Shown: in pieces, positions 25,271-35,106 of the stretch
Numbering within the stretch: position 1 is the stretch's first letter
How the letters are laid out: each line of letters opens with the position of its first letter
Source of the DNA: JAAZPT01 sp034180455
GTDB lineage: Bacteria; Bacillota; Clostridia; Christensenellales; Aristaeellaceae
Assembly: GCA_034180455.1 (NCBI GenBank)
Contig: JAXFOG010000033.1
Location: forward strand, 11,642-75,641
DNA length: 64,000 nt
Direction: 5' to 3'
The notes under the pieces: model-generated
Told to the model about the DNA's origin: nothing
Database searches by the model: none
Seen by the model: only the letters and a program-made list of their open reading frames with translations
Program-made: the position numbers and the translations under genes

Positions 25271-26974
25271 ATGCTTCTTTCTCTTAAGATTAAAAATATA
25301 GCTCTTATTGATAAAATGCAAATAGATTTTGGTAATGGTTTTCATGTGTTAACTGGTGAAACGGGAGCTGGAAAATCAATTATTGTTGATGCATTAAATT
25401 TAATTGTTGGTGGAAGAGCAGACAAGTCTCTGATTAGATCGTCTTGTGACTTTGCACTTGTGGAAGCCACAGTGTCTATCAATAACTTACCAGAAGTAAA
25501 GGCAATTCTTGATAGAGAGATGATTTCTTATGAAGGAAACATCATTAATGTTTATAGAAAAATAAGCACGAGTGGTAGAAATCTTTGCAGAATATGTGGG
25601 GAACCTGTTCCTTTGCACATACTCAAAGAGCTCATGGATAATGTCATCGATATTCTTGGACAACATTCTAGTATTGTTTTGCTTGAAGAAGGAAGACAAC
25701 TCAAGGTGATTGATAATTTTGGAGGCAGTGATCATTTTGTTAAGCTACAGGATGTTAATCAAAAATATTCTGAATGGTATGAGGCAAGTGTAAAACTAAA
25801 AAAACTTATAAATATTAGTAAAGAAAAAGAACTACTTTATGATAAGGTTTATAAGGAATTAGAGGAGCTTGATAATGCAAAGATAAGAGATGGCGAAGAA
25901 GATGAATTATATAATAGACGATTATCTTTGCAGGATTCTTTAAAGATAAGAAATGCTTTAAAAACATCATATTATAATTTATATGGCTTTGCAGATAGTG
26001 ATTCAGTTTTACAAAAATTGAAAGATTGCGTTGATGAGTTTCAAAACATAAAAGATTTAAATAAGAATTATGAGCGTATCTATAATAGTTTGAATTCATC
26101 CTATTATGAGATTGAAAACAATTTGTTTGAAATTAGAGATTATCGAGATAATCTTAACTTTGATGAAACCGAAGAAGTTGAAATTTCTGAAAGAATAGAA
26201 CTTATAAAAAGACTAAAGAGAAAATATGGTTCTAGCTACGAGGAAATACATAAAAAACATAAAGACTTACAAGCCAAAATGGATAAATATACTTCTCTTG
26301 ATGAGAATATAAGCGTTGCTGAAAAAAATTATAAAGAGAGTCTTAATTCTTATAGAGAAGCTTCTCAAGAATTATCATTATCAAGAAAAGCAATTGCTAT
26401 AAAATTTGGAAAGAAGATATGTGATCAACTTCATAGTTTAGGTATGGCTGATGCAATATTTAAAATTGAAGTTTTAGAGGACAAGAAACTAAAGCCACAA
26501 AGCAACGGTAACGATACTGTTATTTTTACATTTTCATCAAATAAAGGAGAGCCGTTAAAACCCATTGCTGATGCTGCTTCAGGAGGAGAACTTTCTAGAA
26601 TAATGTTGGCTATAAAAACAATTGAAGCAGATAAGAATAAAATTCCTTGCCTGATTTTTGATGAAGTAGATACTGGCATTAGTGGTAGAGCAGCTCAAAT
26701 TGTTGCTGAAAAAATTGCTTATATTTCTAAGTTTAGGCAAGTGTTTGCAGTAAGTCATTTGGCACAAATTGCCTGTATGGCAGATTTACATTTTTTTGTG
26801 AGTAAATCTGATAAAGATACTAGAACTGTTACCAACATAGAATTACTAAACAATATCAATAGACGAAATGAGATAGCTAGGTTGTTAGGATTAGTAAAAA
26901 ATAATGAGAATACCGCACTGGAACATGCAGATAATATGTTGTCTGCTGCTTCAGATTTTAAAAATGCATTGTAG
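25271..26974 (+). CDS. recN: DNA repair protein RecN
   Basis: A 567-residue SMC-like ATPase for double-strand break repair. Walker A is GETGAGKSI near 29-37. Two long coiled-coil arms fill about 160-370. The ABC signature is SGGELSRIMLA near 439, followed by Walker B LIFDEVDTGISG near 462 and the SHLAQIACMAD switch. It has GGAG 10 bases before the ATG and is 8 bases from cdaA. No LexA box is seen upstream. Confidence 0.96.
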   Translation: MLLSLKIKNIALIDKMQIDFGNGFHVLTGETGAGKSIIVDALNLIVGGRADKSLIRSSCDFALVEATVSINNLPEVKAILDREMISYEGNIINVYRKISTSGRNLCRICGEPVPLHILKELMDNVIDILGQHSSIVLLEEGRQLKVIDNFGGSDHFVKLQDVNQKYSEWYEASVKLKKLINISKEKELLYDKVYKELEELDNAKIRDGEEDELYNRRLSLQDSLKIRNALKTSYYNLYGFADSDSVLQKLKDCVDEFQNIKDLNKNYERIYNSLNSSYYEIENNLFEIRDYRDNLNFDETEEVEISERIELIKRLKRKYGSSYEEIHKKHKDLQAKMDKYTSLDENISVAEKNYKESLNSYREASQELSLSRKAIAIKFGKKICDQLHSLGMADAIFKIEVLEDKKLKPQSNGNDTVIFTFSSNKGEPLKPIADAASGGELSRIMLAIKTIEADKNKIPCLIFDEVDTGISGRAAQIVAEKIAYISKFRQVFAVSHLAQIACMADLHFFVSKSDKDTRTVTNIELLNNINRRNEIARLLGLVKNNENTALEHADNMLSAASDFKNAL

Positions 26975-26982
26975 GAGCAATA

Positions 26983-27840
26983 ATGGGAAATTTACAGACA
27001 ATTTTTGAAAATGCTATATGGAATATATTTAATACATTGTCTATTATTGATTTCATTGACATTTTACTTGTTGCATTTATTATATATAACATTATTCTTA
27101 TTATTAAAGAATCGCGTGCTGTGACCCTATTAGCTGGCATATCTTTTATCGTTGTCTTTACTTTTTTGAGTAATTTGTTTGGTCTTAAATCATTAAACTG
27201 GATGCTTCGTGGTGTTCTGAATAATGGTGTATTAGTAATGGTCATTTTATTTAGTTCAGAAATAAGAAAAGTAATTGAGCAACTTGGCCTTGTAGCTTTC
27301 AAAGATAGTGCAAGACTACAAAAAGATGATTCTGATAGTTATATTGTCGATAGTATAGTAGATTGCTGTATCAATTTATCTAAGCGAAGGGTTGGAGCTC
27401 TTATTGTATTTGAACAAAAAATGACAATGAATGATGTTGCAAAAACTGGAACATACCTTAATGCAGAAATATCATCAGGACTAATTGAAAATATTTTTGA
27501 ACCTAATACTCCATTACACGATGGTGCTGTTATTATTCGTGGAGATAAAATACTTGCTGCTTCTTGTATTTTAACTCTAACCCAAAGTGACAAGATTAAT
27601 AAAGAACTTGGGACAAGACATAGAGCAGCAATTGGAATATCTGAGCAAAGTGATGCAATAGCTTTAATTGTTTCAGAAGAAACTGGAGTAATTTCAATTG
27701 CTGAAAAAGGAAAACTTGAACGTCATCTAGATAGAGAACTATTACAGACAAAATTAAGAGATCTATATTCTTATAAAGAAGTAAATACATTAAAAAAACT
27801 ATTTAGCAGAAATTCCACAAGGAAAAATAAAGATGAGTAA
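26983..27840 (+). CDS. cdaA: Diadenylate cyclase CdaA (c-di-AMP synthase)
   Basis: A 285-residue membrane enzyme that joins two ATP into c-di-AMP. Three N-terminal membrane segments (about 20-42, 47-66, 76-92) precede the DAC domain. The catalytic motifs are intact: DGA at 180-182 and RHR at 212-214. c-di-AMP controls potassium and osmolyte transport and wall homeostasis in Bacillota. The cdaR gene overlaps its end by 8 bases, as is usual, but glmM does not follow. Confidence 0.96.
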   Translation: MGNLQTIFENAIWNIFNTLSIIDFIDILLVAFIIYNIILIIKESRAVTLLAGISFIVVFTFLSNLFGLKSLNWMLRGVLNNGVLVMVILFSSEIRKVIEQLGLVAFKDSARLQKDDSDSYIVDSIVDCCINLSKRRVGALIVFEQKMTMNDVAKTGTYLNAEISSGLIENIFEPNTPLHDGAVIIRGDKILAASCILTLTQSDKINKELGTRHRAAIGISEQSDAIALIVSEETGVISIAEKGKLERHLDRELLQTKLRDLYSYKEVNTLKKLFSRNSTRKNKDE

Positions 27841-29167
27841 TTTAGAAGAAACAAGTAAAAAGAATAATTTCCAAATTTTTTTAAAAGTAATTAAATCTGT
27901 TTTAGTAAAGAACTTTGGCTATAAAATATTATCTTTTATTATTGCACTTGTTGTTTGGGCAGGATTAGTTTCCCAAGCTCCAAACATTATCAGAGAGAAG
28001 AAATTTGACAATGTATATTTGACAGTTACAGGTTCAGATACATTGAGACGAAATGGGTTAATTGTTACAACTGATTTAAATAAAAAGCCATTAATTGCTA
28101 GTTTTTCTGCAAACGTTCCTCAAATGCAATATCAAAATGCAAAATACTCACATTACTTGCCAAAAATAGATTTATCTGGAATAAAAGAACCTGGAACTGT
28201 TAAAATTCCTGTAACTACAAGCTCGAGTTTGACTTATGGTGAAGTTACTAACATTACTCCTTCTTCAGTAGAATTAAATGTAGATACATATTTAACACAG
28301 TATCGAATTCCTGTTCAATATGAAAAAAAGGGAGAATTTAATGACGGCTTTTACTGTACAGATCCGTATTTAGATCCAATGACTATTCGCGTTAGTGGGC
28401 CTGCCAATTCTGTTAAAAATGTTGCTAAAGCAATAGTTGTTGTTGATGTTGCTAAATATCCGAAAAAAGAGGGGGTCATTAAGACGTCTTCTCATTTCAA
28501 ATTGGTAGATCAATCTGGAAATGAAATAAAAGATAAACTTATTGAGGTAACAAGTGACTCAATAAGCATAAAAAATATTCTTGTAACGCAACATCAATAT
28601 AAAATGAAAACATATAATGTTGCTGCAAACAGTTTAATTCATGGTGAAGTACAAGAAGGCTATTATATTAAAAGTATTAAGATGAATCCTTCAATAATAT
28701 TTTTAGCAGGAAATTCTGAACTACTTGATAATATGGAAAATCTCTATGCGGACGAGAATATCGATGTAAGTAATAGGCGAAATAGTTTAATAAAAAATAT
28801 TAAGCTAAATATTCCAAATGAAGTTGTATATGCTAGTGCACGCTCTGTAATGGTGGATATTGATATTGAACCAGTAATAAAAGAAAAAATCTATAAAAAT
28901 ATACCTATTAATTTAATTGGCAAAAAAGACAATTTATCCTATAACTTAGAGTCTAAAACAATAGATGTTACAATTAATGAACAAATAAACATTTTAAACA
29001 GTATAAAAGAATCAAATATTACAGCGTATAACGATGTTTCAAATTTGAAAGTTGGGATTTATTATATAGAACCAAAAATAGAATTAAGTAATAGTATGGT
29101 TTTATCAAATAATTTTAAAAACGATTATGTTCCCAATAAAATTAAACTAGTGATTGAGGAAAAGTAA
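27833..29167 (+). CDS. cdaR: CdaR, YbbR-domain regulator of diadenylate cyclase
   Basis: A 444-residue protein with one N-terminal membrane anchor (about 30-48, FIIALVVWAGLVSQAP) and three or four extracellular YbbR repeats. The repeats are marked by 'NVYLTVTG', 'YRIPVQYEKKGE' and 'YKNIPINLIGKKD'. CdaR binds CdaA and adjusts its activity. It overlaps cdaA by 8 bases. Low overall conservation is normal for YbbR proteins. Confidence 0.9.
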   Translation: MSNLEETSKKNNFQIFLKVIKSVLVKNFGYKILSFIIALVVWAGLVSQAPNIIREKKFDNVYLTVTGSDTLRRNGLIVTTDLNKKPLIASFSANVPQMQYQNAKYSHYLPKIDLSGIKEPGTVKIPVTTSSSLTYGEVTNITPSSVELNVDTYLTQYRIPVQYEKKGEFNDGFYCTDPYLDPMTIRVSGPANSVKNVAKAIVVVDVAKYPKKEGVIKTSSHFKLVDQSGNEIKDKLIEVTSDSISIKNILVTQHQYKMKTYNVAANSLIHGEVQEGYYIKSIKMNPSIIFLAGNSELLDNMENLYADENIDVSNRRNSLIKNIKLNIPNEVVYASARSVMVDIDIEPVIKEKIYKNIPINLIGKKDNLSYNLESKTIDVTINEQINILNSIKESNITAYNDVSNLKVGIYYIEPKIELSNSMVLSNNFKNDYVPNKIKLVIEEK

Positions 29168-29168
29168 T

Positions 29169-29408
29169 ATGAGTGGTTTTTCTAAAGTATTTTTATCTTT
29201 ATTTTTGGTTTGGATTAAAAAGGCACTTAATGCAATATGGGATTTTTTTAGTAATTCTGATTCCTTCTCCTTTTTTAACTTTATTGTTTTGCATTGGAAA
29301 ATCATGGCTTTTATTCTGATTATTATAGGAGTTGTTGTCGACTGGTTGCTTTATATTGCAAGATGGCGACCATATTATGTCTGGTTTGGAAAAAAGAATA
29401 AAAAGTGA
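29169..29408 (+). CDS. Small membrane protein of unknown function
   Basis: A 79-residue protein that I do not recognise. It has a hydrophobic N-terminal stretch (about 4-22), a strong membrane segment near 46-66 (IMAFILIIIGVVVDWLLYIA), and a basic C-terminal tail after an aromatic patch (RWRPYYVWFGKK). GAGG lies 10 bases before the ATG inside the cdaR end. The stop overlaps the next start as GTGA. Its position directly after cdaA-cdaR suggests co-expression, but no function can be assigned. Confidence 0.65.
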   Translation: MSGFSKVFLSLFLVWIKKALNAIWDFFSNSDSFSFFNFIVLHWKIMAFILIIIGVVVDWLLYIARWRPYYVWFGKKNKK

Positions 29409-30751
29409 TTGATTTAACATTACCATATTTTCGGTATATAAAAGAAAACTATAGTGAAGATACATTTAATAAATATATAGAATGTATAACACAAGAAAAT
29501 TATAAATGTGCTAGAATAAACACATTAAAAAAAGATTGTTCAAATCAAATTTTTAATAGCAATAAAAAACTAACCATAGAGAATGCTTATTATATAGATA
29601 ATGAGATAAACTGGGGTAACTTAATATATCACGAACTTGGTGCTTTTTATATACAAGAACCAAGTGCGATGGCACCAGTAAAAGCATTAGATCCAACCTT
29701 TGATGCTAAAATTCTTGATTTATGTGCTGCTCCTGGAAGCAAATCCACACAAATTGCAGTAAATATGAAGAACTCAGGCTTACTCGTTTGTAATGAGATA
29801 AATAGAGGGAGAGCGCAAATTCTATACGAAAATATAAAAAGACTAGGGATACAAAATTCCGTTGTGGTTAGTATGCATCCAAAACAATTAGAGAAATATT
29901 TTAATGAATATTTTGATTTGATTTTAGTAGATGCTCCTTGTTCAGGTGAGGGAATGTTTAGAAAATATCCTGATACTATTCAGAATTGGACAATAGAAAA
30001 TGTTAATGCATGTGCTTTAAGGCAATATGAAATTTTAAATAGCGCAATAAGAATGCTCAAACCTGGCGGTAATATAATTTATTCTACTTGCACTTTAAAT
30101 AAAATCGAGAATGAGCATAACATAGATAGACTTATTGAAAACAAAAACCTAATATATAAAGATTTCAAATTAAATGATATGTATAATTCAAAATATGGTA
30201 TGCTTAAGCTCACCCCATTAAACTTTGAGGGTGAGGGTCAATTTATTGCAAAGATTCATAAAATAAACTCAATATGTTCCAATGAATGCAAGAAAAAGAG
30301 TAATGATAAACTAAGAAAACCAACGAAGATAGAGCTAGAGAAATTTACAGATTTTTGCAAAGATAATAATATTAAAAAATTTTATCCTAATTATGTATAT
30401 AATGATATTTTAATGCAAATACCCGATATTGATATTAATATACTATCTAATATAAATGTTATTAATGCTGGATTAAGACTTGGAGAGATAAAATATAATA
30501 TGTTTGTTCCTGATTTTAGTTTTGCAAGAGGAATAAACAATTTAAAAGAAATAAAAAATATAGAATTAAACCTTGAACAAGCTATTAAGTATATTGAAGG
30601 GGAAAGCGTAGAAGCAAAAGATTGCAACTATGAGGGCTTTGTTTTACTTAGCTATGATGGATACTCAATAGCATGGGGGAAAATAAAAAATGGGATAATA
30701 AAAAATCATTATCCCAAAAACATTAGAAAAAAATTATTTAATCATATTTAA
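29405..30751 (+). CDS. RsmF/YebU-like rRNA cytosine-C5 methyltransferase (NOL1/NOP2/Sun family)
   Basis: A 448-residue SAM-dependent RNA methyltransferase. The SAM site is DLCAAPGSKSTQIA (105-118). The two functional cysteines are Cys179 in DAPCSGEGMF and Cys229 in YSTCTL. The C-terminal third resembles the RsmF accessory/PUA-like region (GLRLGEIKYNMFVPDF near 355). It starts at GTG, overlapping the previous stop. Target base is likely in 16S rRNA, but this cannot be fixed from sequence. Its 3' end overlaps the convergent ligA by 18 bases. Confidence 0.88.
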   Translation: MIDLTLPYFRYIKENYSEDTFNKYIECITQENYKCARINTLKKDCSNQIFNSNKKLTIENAYYIDNEINWGNLIYHELGAFYIQEPSAMAPVKALDPTFDAKILDLCAAPGSKSTQIAVNMKNSGLLVCNEINRGRAQILYENIKRLGIQNSVVVSMHPKQLEKYFNEYFDLILVDAPCSGEGMFRKYPDTIQNWTIENVNACALRQYEILNSAIRMLKPGGNIIYSTCTLNKIENEHNIDRLIENKNLIYKDFKLNDMYNSKYGMLKLTPLNFEGEGQFIAKIHKINSICSNECKKKSNDKLRKPTKIELEKFTDFCKDNNIKKFYPNYVYNDILMQIPDIDINILSNINVINAGLRLGEIKYNMFVPDFSFARGINNLKEIKNIELNLEQAIKYIEGESVEAKDCNYEGFVLLSYDGYSIAWGKIKNGIIKNHYPKNIRKKLFNHI

Positions 30752-32713
30752 TAAGTCTTCCTCAGAAATAATATTTACTCCTATTTTTTTTGCTTTCTCA
30801 TATTTGCTGCCTGGATTGTCTCCTAGTAGCAAATAAGTAGTGTTTTTACTAACTGACGAAGAAACATTGCCACCATTTTCTTTGATGATATTTTCAGCTT
30901 CTTTTCTTGTTAAATTATTTAATGTACCTGTAAGTACAAATGTACTTCCTAAGAGGGTTTGAGTATTAGTTGCTTTCTCAATGTTGGTCACTTTTAAGCC
31001 AAGTTCCAACATTCTTTTTATCATATTTATGTTATCTTGCGAGGAAAAGAAATCCAATATACTATATGCAATCGCATCTCCAATTTCATCAATTGAAGTT
31101 AAATCATCGTAGCTAGCGTTTAATATAGCATCTAATGATTTAAATTTGTTTTGTAGATCTTTTGCTGTCTTCAAACCAACATTTAATATACCCAAAGCAA
31201 ATATAAATCGATAAAGACTAGTATTTTTACTTTTTTCTATTTCATTTATTAAATTTTCAGACTTTTTTTCTTTGAATCCTTCTAAATTTAATAAATCATT
31301 ATAATTTAACTTATAAATATCATCTAAACCATGGATGAGACCATTGTCAAATAAAGCTTCTGCTGTTTTAATAGAAAGCCCCTCTATGTCCATTGCATCT
31401 CTAGAACAAAAATGATTTATTTTTGCAATTACTTGAGGTTTACAATCTTTGCCTCCAGGGCAGTAAAGATGAGCACCATTAAAATATAGAATACTATTAC
31501 AATATGGACAATATACTGGTGGTAAGATTTCTTTTTCTTTTGTATAATCTATCTCATCGCTTACTCTTCCTAATATTTCTGGTATTACATCGTTACTTCT
31601 TCTAATCCACACATCGCATCCTAGGCTTAATTTTTTACGTTTGATATCAGAATAATTATTAAGAGTAGCTTTATTTATACTAACTCCTCCAATTTCAACA
31701 GTTTCTAAATGTGCTAAAGGTGTCAATTTTCCCGTTCTGCCAACTTCCCAAGTGACATTTTTTAAACGGGTTATGTCTTCTTGCGCCTCGAACTTATATG
31801 CAATTGCCCATTTTGGAAATTTTTCTGTATAGCCATAATATTCTCGTGTATCAATATCATTTATTTTGATAACAACTCCATCTATAAGAAAGTCAAGGCT
31901 AGTTCTTGCATTATCTATTTCGTTAATACAATCTACAATTTCATTAAAAGTTGTACATAATTTAATATATGGAGATGTATCAAATCCATTTTTTCTTAAG
32001 AAATCAATTAGCTCAATTTGACTAGAATATGGACGATTGTTAATTGTACCAATATTATAAAAGAATGCATCAAGATTTCTTTTTGCAGTTTCTTTTGGAT
32101 CAAGGTTTCTCAGTGCTCCTGCAGCGGCGTTTCTTGCATTCTTAAGTGGAATTAAATTTAACTTATTATATTCATGCAGTTTGGATAACTTCATGATGCA
32201 CTCACCTTGAACCTCTAATATATCACTATAGCTTATATTAGTACTGATAGTTTTAATGGTTCTTGCCTGGGAATAAACTTGTTCACCAACTATTCCATTC
32301 CCTCTCGTTGTTGCATACTGCAGTATTGAATTATTATATGTGAGATTTAATGTTAAGCCGTCTAATTTATATTCAACAGTAAATTTAAGATCGGGAAGCT
32401 TAGCATCTATTTTGTCATAAAAATTATGACATTTATTGTACCAATTCTTTAGTGCCTCAATAGATTGTACTTTATCCATACTATACAATCTATTTATATG
32501 TTTATGTTCAGGCAGATATGAAAGAGTCGCACCTCCGACTTGTTTGGTGGGGGAGTTATCTAGAACAACACCAGTTGATTTCTCTAGTTCTTTTAGTTCA
32601 TCATAAAGAGCATCCCATTTGGCATCGGAAATAGTGGGATTGTCCAGAACATAATACTGATAGTTGGCTTCATTTAAAAATGTAACCAACTCATGCATTC
32701 TATCTTTATTCAT
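30734..32713 (-). CDS. ligA: NAD-dependent DNA ligase LigA
   Basis: A 659-residue replicative ligase. The adenylation domain uses Lys116 (EYKLDG). The OB fold follows, and then a four-Cys zinc finger near 395-420 (CPYC...CPGGKDC), helix-hairpin-helix repeats (about 430-560) and a C-terminal BRCT domain (about 585-659, GSTFVLTGTLNNLTRKEAE). Domain order and length are standard. It follows pcrA by 4 bases, a common Bacillota pair. Its 3' end overlaps the convergent methyltransferase gene with no terminator visible. Confidence 0.97.
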   Translation of the reverse strand: MNKDRMHELVTFLNEANYQYYVLDNPTISDAKWDALYDELKELEKSTGVVLDNSPTKQVGGATLSYLPEHKHINRLYSMDKVQSIEALKNWYNKCHNFYDKIDAKLPDLKFTVEYKLDGLTLNLTYNNSILQYATTRGNGIVGEQVYSQARTIKTISTNISYSDILEVQGECIMKLSKLHEYNKLNLIPLKNARNAAAGALRNLDPKETAKRNLDAFFYNIGTINNRPYSSQIELIDFLRKNGFDTSPYIKLCTTFNEIVDCINEIDNARTSLDFLIDGVVIKINDIDTREYYGYTEKFPKWAIAYKFEAQEDITRLKNVTWEVGRTGKLTPLAHLETVEIGGVSINKATLNNYSDIKRKKLSLGCDVWIRRSNDVIPEILGRVSDEIDYTKEKEILPPVYCPYCNSILYFNGAHLYCPGGKDCKPQVIAKINHFCSRDAMDIEGLSIKTAEALFDNGLIHGLDDIYKLNYNDLLNLEGFKEKKSENLINEIEKSKNTSLYRFIFALGILNVGLKTAKDLQNKFKSLDAILNASYDDLTSIDEIGDAIAYSILDFFSSQDNINMIKRMLELGLKVTNIEKATNTQTLLGSTFVLTGTLNNLTRKEAENIIKENGGNVSSSVSKNTTYLLLGDNPGSKYEKAKKIGVNIISEEDLLNMIK

Positions 32714-32717
32714 AAAT

Positions 32718-34991
32718 TTATATCTTTCTTAATGGTACGACAGCAAGTGAAAAAGTTTTTTTACCATATGCAGCAAATTCTACTACTATTCTTCCTTCTT
32801 TACCCTTTCCTTTTATTGAGACGATGTTGCCTTCTCCATATCGTAAATGATCTACTCGATCACCAGGCTTAAAATCTTGTATTATTTCTTTAGTGTTAAT
32901 ATTGTTGACATGTGACGATTTTGAAATATATGGAGTATTGATTTGCATTTTCACATCTTTGGGCAAAATTATATTATCAGAGTTAAATCCAAATGATGTT
33001 GTTTTCTTTTGCTGTGCTATTTTAGCTTTATTCTGCTCTCTTTTTTTAATAATTGATTCAAATGTGTTTTCACGTCTTTCAATTAAACTCGTTTCCAATA
33101 ATTCTTCAGGAATTTCATCTAAGAACCTTGATGGTTTATTGTGAGAAATTTGATTATATATTGTTCTATTTTCAGCATTGGACAAGAATAGCTTTTTTCT
33201 TGCTCGAGTAATACCAACGTAACAAAGCCTACGCTCTTCTTCAAGCTGATCAGGATTCTGAACTGAACGATAACTCGGAAAAATATTTTCTTCCATGCCT
33301 ATAATAAATACAGTATCAAACTCGAGTCCTTTTGCACTATGTAGCGTCATTAAAGTAATATCATCTTCTAAATTATCTGATTTATCTAGGTCTGTAACAA
33401 GGGATACATTTTCTAAATATGATTCTAATGTTGCATTTTCACTATCTTCTTCAAACTCTTTAATTGCTCCTAACAACTCTTTAATGTTTTCTACTCTCAT
33501 TCTGGCATCCTCAGATAAATCATTATCATATTGAGTTATTAGGCCAACTTTATCAACTACATGTTCAGCAAACTCACTTAAGTTCATAGTTTTACATGAT
33601 TCTTGAAGATCGTCTATTAGCGTGGCAAAAGCTTTAACGCACTTCTGTGGTCTTGATGATAATGTGTCAGGTATATTAAAAAGTGTATCATAGATTGAAA
33701 TATTGTTTTTATTGGCATGTTTTACAAGCTCATCAACTGTGGATGTTCCAATTGATCGTTTAGGAAGATTTATAATTCTTTTTAATGAAATATCATCGGA
33801 TGGATTAGCAAATAGGCGTAGATATGCAAGTACATCTTTTACTTCTTTTCTATCATAGAAGCGCTTTGCTCCATAAATTCTATAAGCTATTCCTGCACGA
33901 ATAAACATTTCTTCAAGAACACGGCTTTGAGCGTTTGTTCTATATAGTATGGCGATTGAACGGGAATTATTATATTTGTTTCTCAAGATATTTATTCTAT
34001 CGCAAACCCAGGCAGCTTCTCCTCTTTCATCAATCGCAGTATATACTGTAATTAGATCTCCGCCATCTTTACTTGTCCATAGTTCTTTTTCTTTTCTATT
34101 TTCATTGTTTGCAATAACAGAGTTTGCAGCTTTTAGAATAATAGATGTTGACCTATAGTTTTCTTCAAGTTTAACAACTTTGGCGTTACTAAAGTCTTTT
34201 TCAAAATTAAGTATATTGTTTATATCTGCACCACGCCAACCATAAATGCTTTGATCGTCATCGCCGACGACACAAATGTTTTTAGATTTCGCAGATAATA
34301 ACTTTACAATAACATATTGTGCATAGTTTGTATCTTGATATTCATCAACATGTACATAAGAAAACTGATCCTGATAGTATTTAAGAGTTTCAGGATAGTT
34401 CTTGAATAATTCTATAGTAAGCTTTAACAAATCGTTAAAATCTAATGCATTACTCTTTTTCAGCCTTTGATCATATGTGTAATATATATCATGCGCTTTA
34501 TCTGACCAAAGATCTCTTTCACTTTGACTGAACCAATCATCGGGATTCAGCAGTCGGTTTTTTGCATCTACTATAACACTATGCATGCTTTTAGCTGTGT
34601 ATATCGAATCATCTAATTCTTTTTCTTTAATAATGGATTTGATTAAAGAAAGCTGATCATCATCGTCATATATAGTAAAAGAACTTTTATAACCAAGCTT
34701 ATCAATAAATTTTCTCAAAACTCTAACGCAGAATGAATGAAATGTATATACCCATACCTGATCTTGCGAATTTGTTAATGTATTAATACGATCTTTCATT
34801 TCTCTAGCAGCTTTGTTCGTAAATGTAAGCGCAAGAATTTTGTATGGCTTTACACCAAGATTAATTAAGTTTGCAATTCTATAAGTTATTGCTCTAGTTT
34901 TCCCACTACCAGCACCAGCTAAAACAAGTAGTGGACCATCTATAGTCTCTGCAATAATTCTTTGTTCTTTATTTAATTCCTCTAATAGCAT
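32718..34991 (-). CDS. pcrA: UvrD/PcrA-type ATP-dependent 3'-5' DNA helicase
   Basis: A 757-residue superfamily 1A helicase for repair and for removing proteins from replicating DNA. Walker A is GAGSGKTRA near 26. The Walker B/QxxR region includes VDEYQDTN, then GDDDQSIYGWRGA near 245, and VGITRARKKLFLS near 590. The C-terminal 50 residues form the Tudor-like RNA polymerase binding domain (GDRVDHLRYGEGNIVSI). It is first in the pcrA-ligA operon. Confidence 0.96.
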   Translation of the reverse strand: MLLEELNKEQRIIAETIDGPLLVLAGAGSGKTRAITYRIANLINLGVKPYKILALTFTNKAAREMKDRINTLTNSQDQVWVYTFHSFCVRVLRKFIDKLGYKSSFTIYDDDDQLSLIKSIIKEKELDDSIYTAKSMHSVIVDAKNRLLNPDDWFSQSERDLWSDKAHDIYYTYDQRLKKSNALDFNDLLKLTIELFKNYPETLKYYQDQFSYVHVDEYQDTNYAQYVIVKLLSAKSKNICVVGDDDQSIYGWRGADINNILNFEKDFSNAKVVKLEENYRSTSIILKAANSVIANNENRKEKELWTSKDGGDLITVYTAIDERGEAAWVCDRINILRNKYNNSRSIAILYRTNAQSRVLEEMFIRAGIAYRIYGAKRFYDRKEVKDVLAYLRLFANPSDDISLKRIINLPKRSIGTSTVDELVKHANKNNISIYDTLFNIPDTLSSRPQKCVKAFATLIDDLQESCKTMNLSEFAEHVVDKVGLITQYDNDLSEDARMRVENIKELLGAIKEFEEDSENATLESYLENVSLVTDLDKSDNLEDDITLMTLHSAKGLEFDTVFIIGMEENIFPSYRSVQNPDQLEEERRLCYVGITRARKKLFLSNAENRTIYNQISHNKPSRFLDEIPEELLETSLIERRENTFESIIKKREQNKAKIAQQKKTTSFGFNSDNIILPKDVKMQINTPYISKSSHVNNINTKEIIQDFKPGDRVDHLRYGEGNIVSIKGKGKEGRIVVEFAAYGKKTFSLAVVPLRKI

Positions 34992-35020
34992 ATATTTTCC
35001 CCAATCAAATTTCTATTATA

Positions 35021-35049
35021 ATTATAACATTTTCGACGAGATTTAGCAA
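35021..35049 (-). promoter_or_regulatory. SigA-type promoter of pcrA-ligA
   Basis: Minus strand: TTGCTA, 17-base spacer, TATAAT with an extended -10 TG one base upstream, about 30 bases before the pcrA start. Confidence 0.65.
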
Positions 35050-35073
35050 AAGTAGTAAAAGACATTGCAGATA

Positions 35074-35082
35074 TGTTATAAT
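35074..35082 (+). promoter_or_regulatory. Extended -10 promoter of the class A PBP gene
   Basis: TGTTATAAT, a perfect extended -10, about 25 bases before the ATG; no good -35 is seen. It is back-to-back with the pcrA promoter. Confidence 0.5.
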
Positions 35083-35106
35083 AATATTATTAAGGAGATT
35101 TAATAT

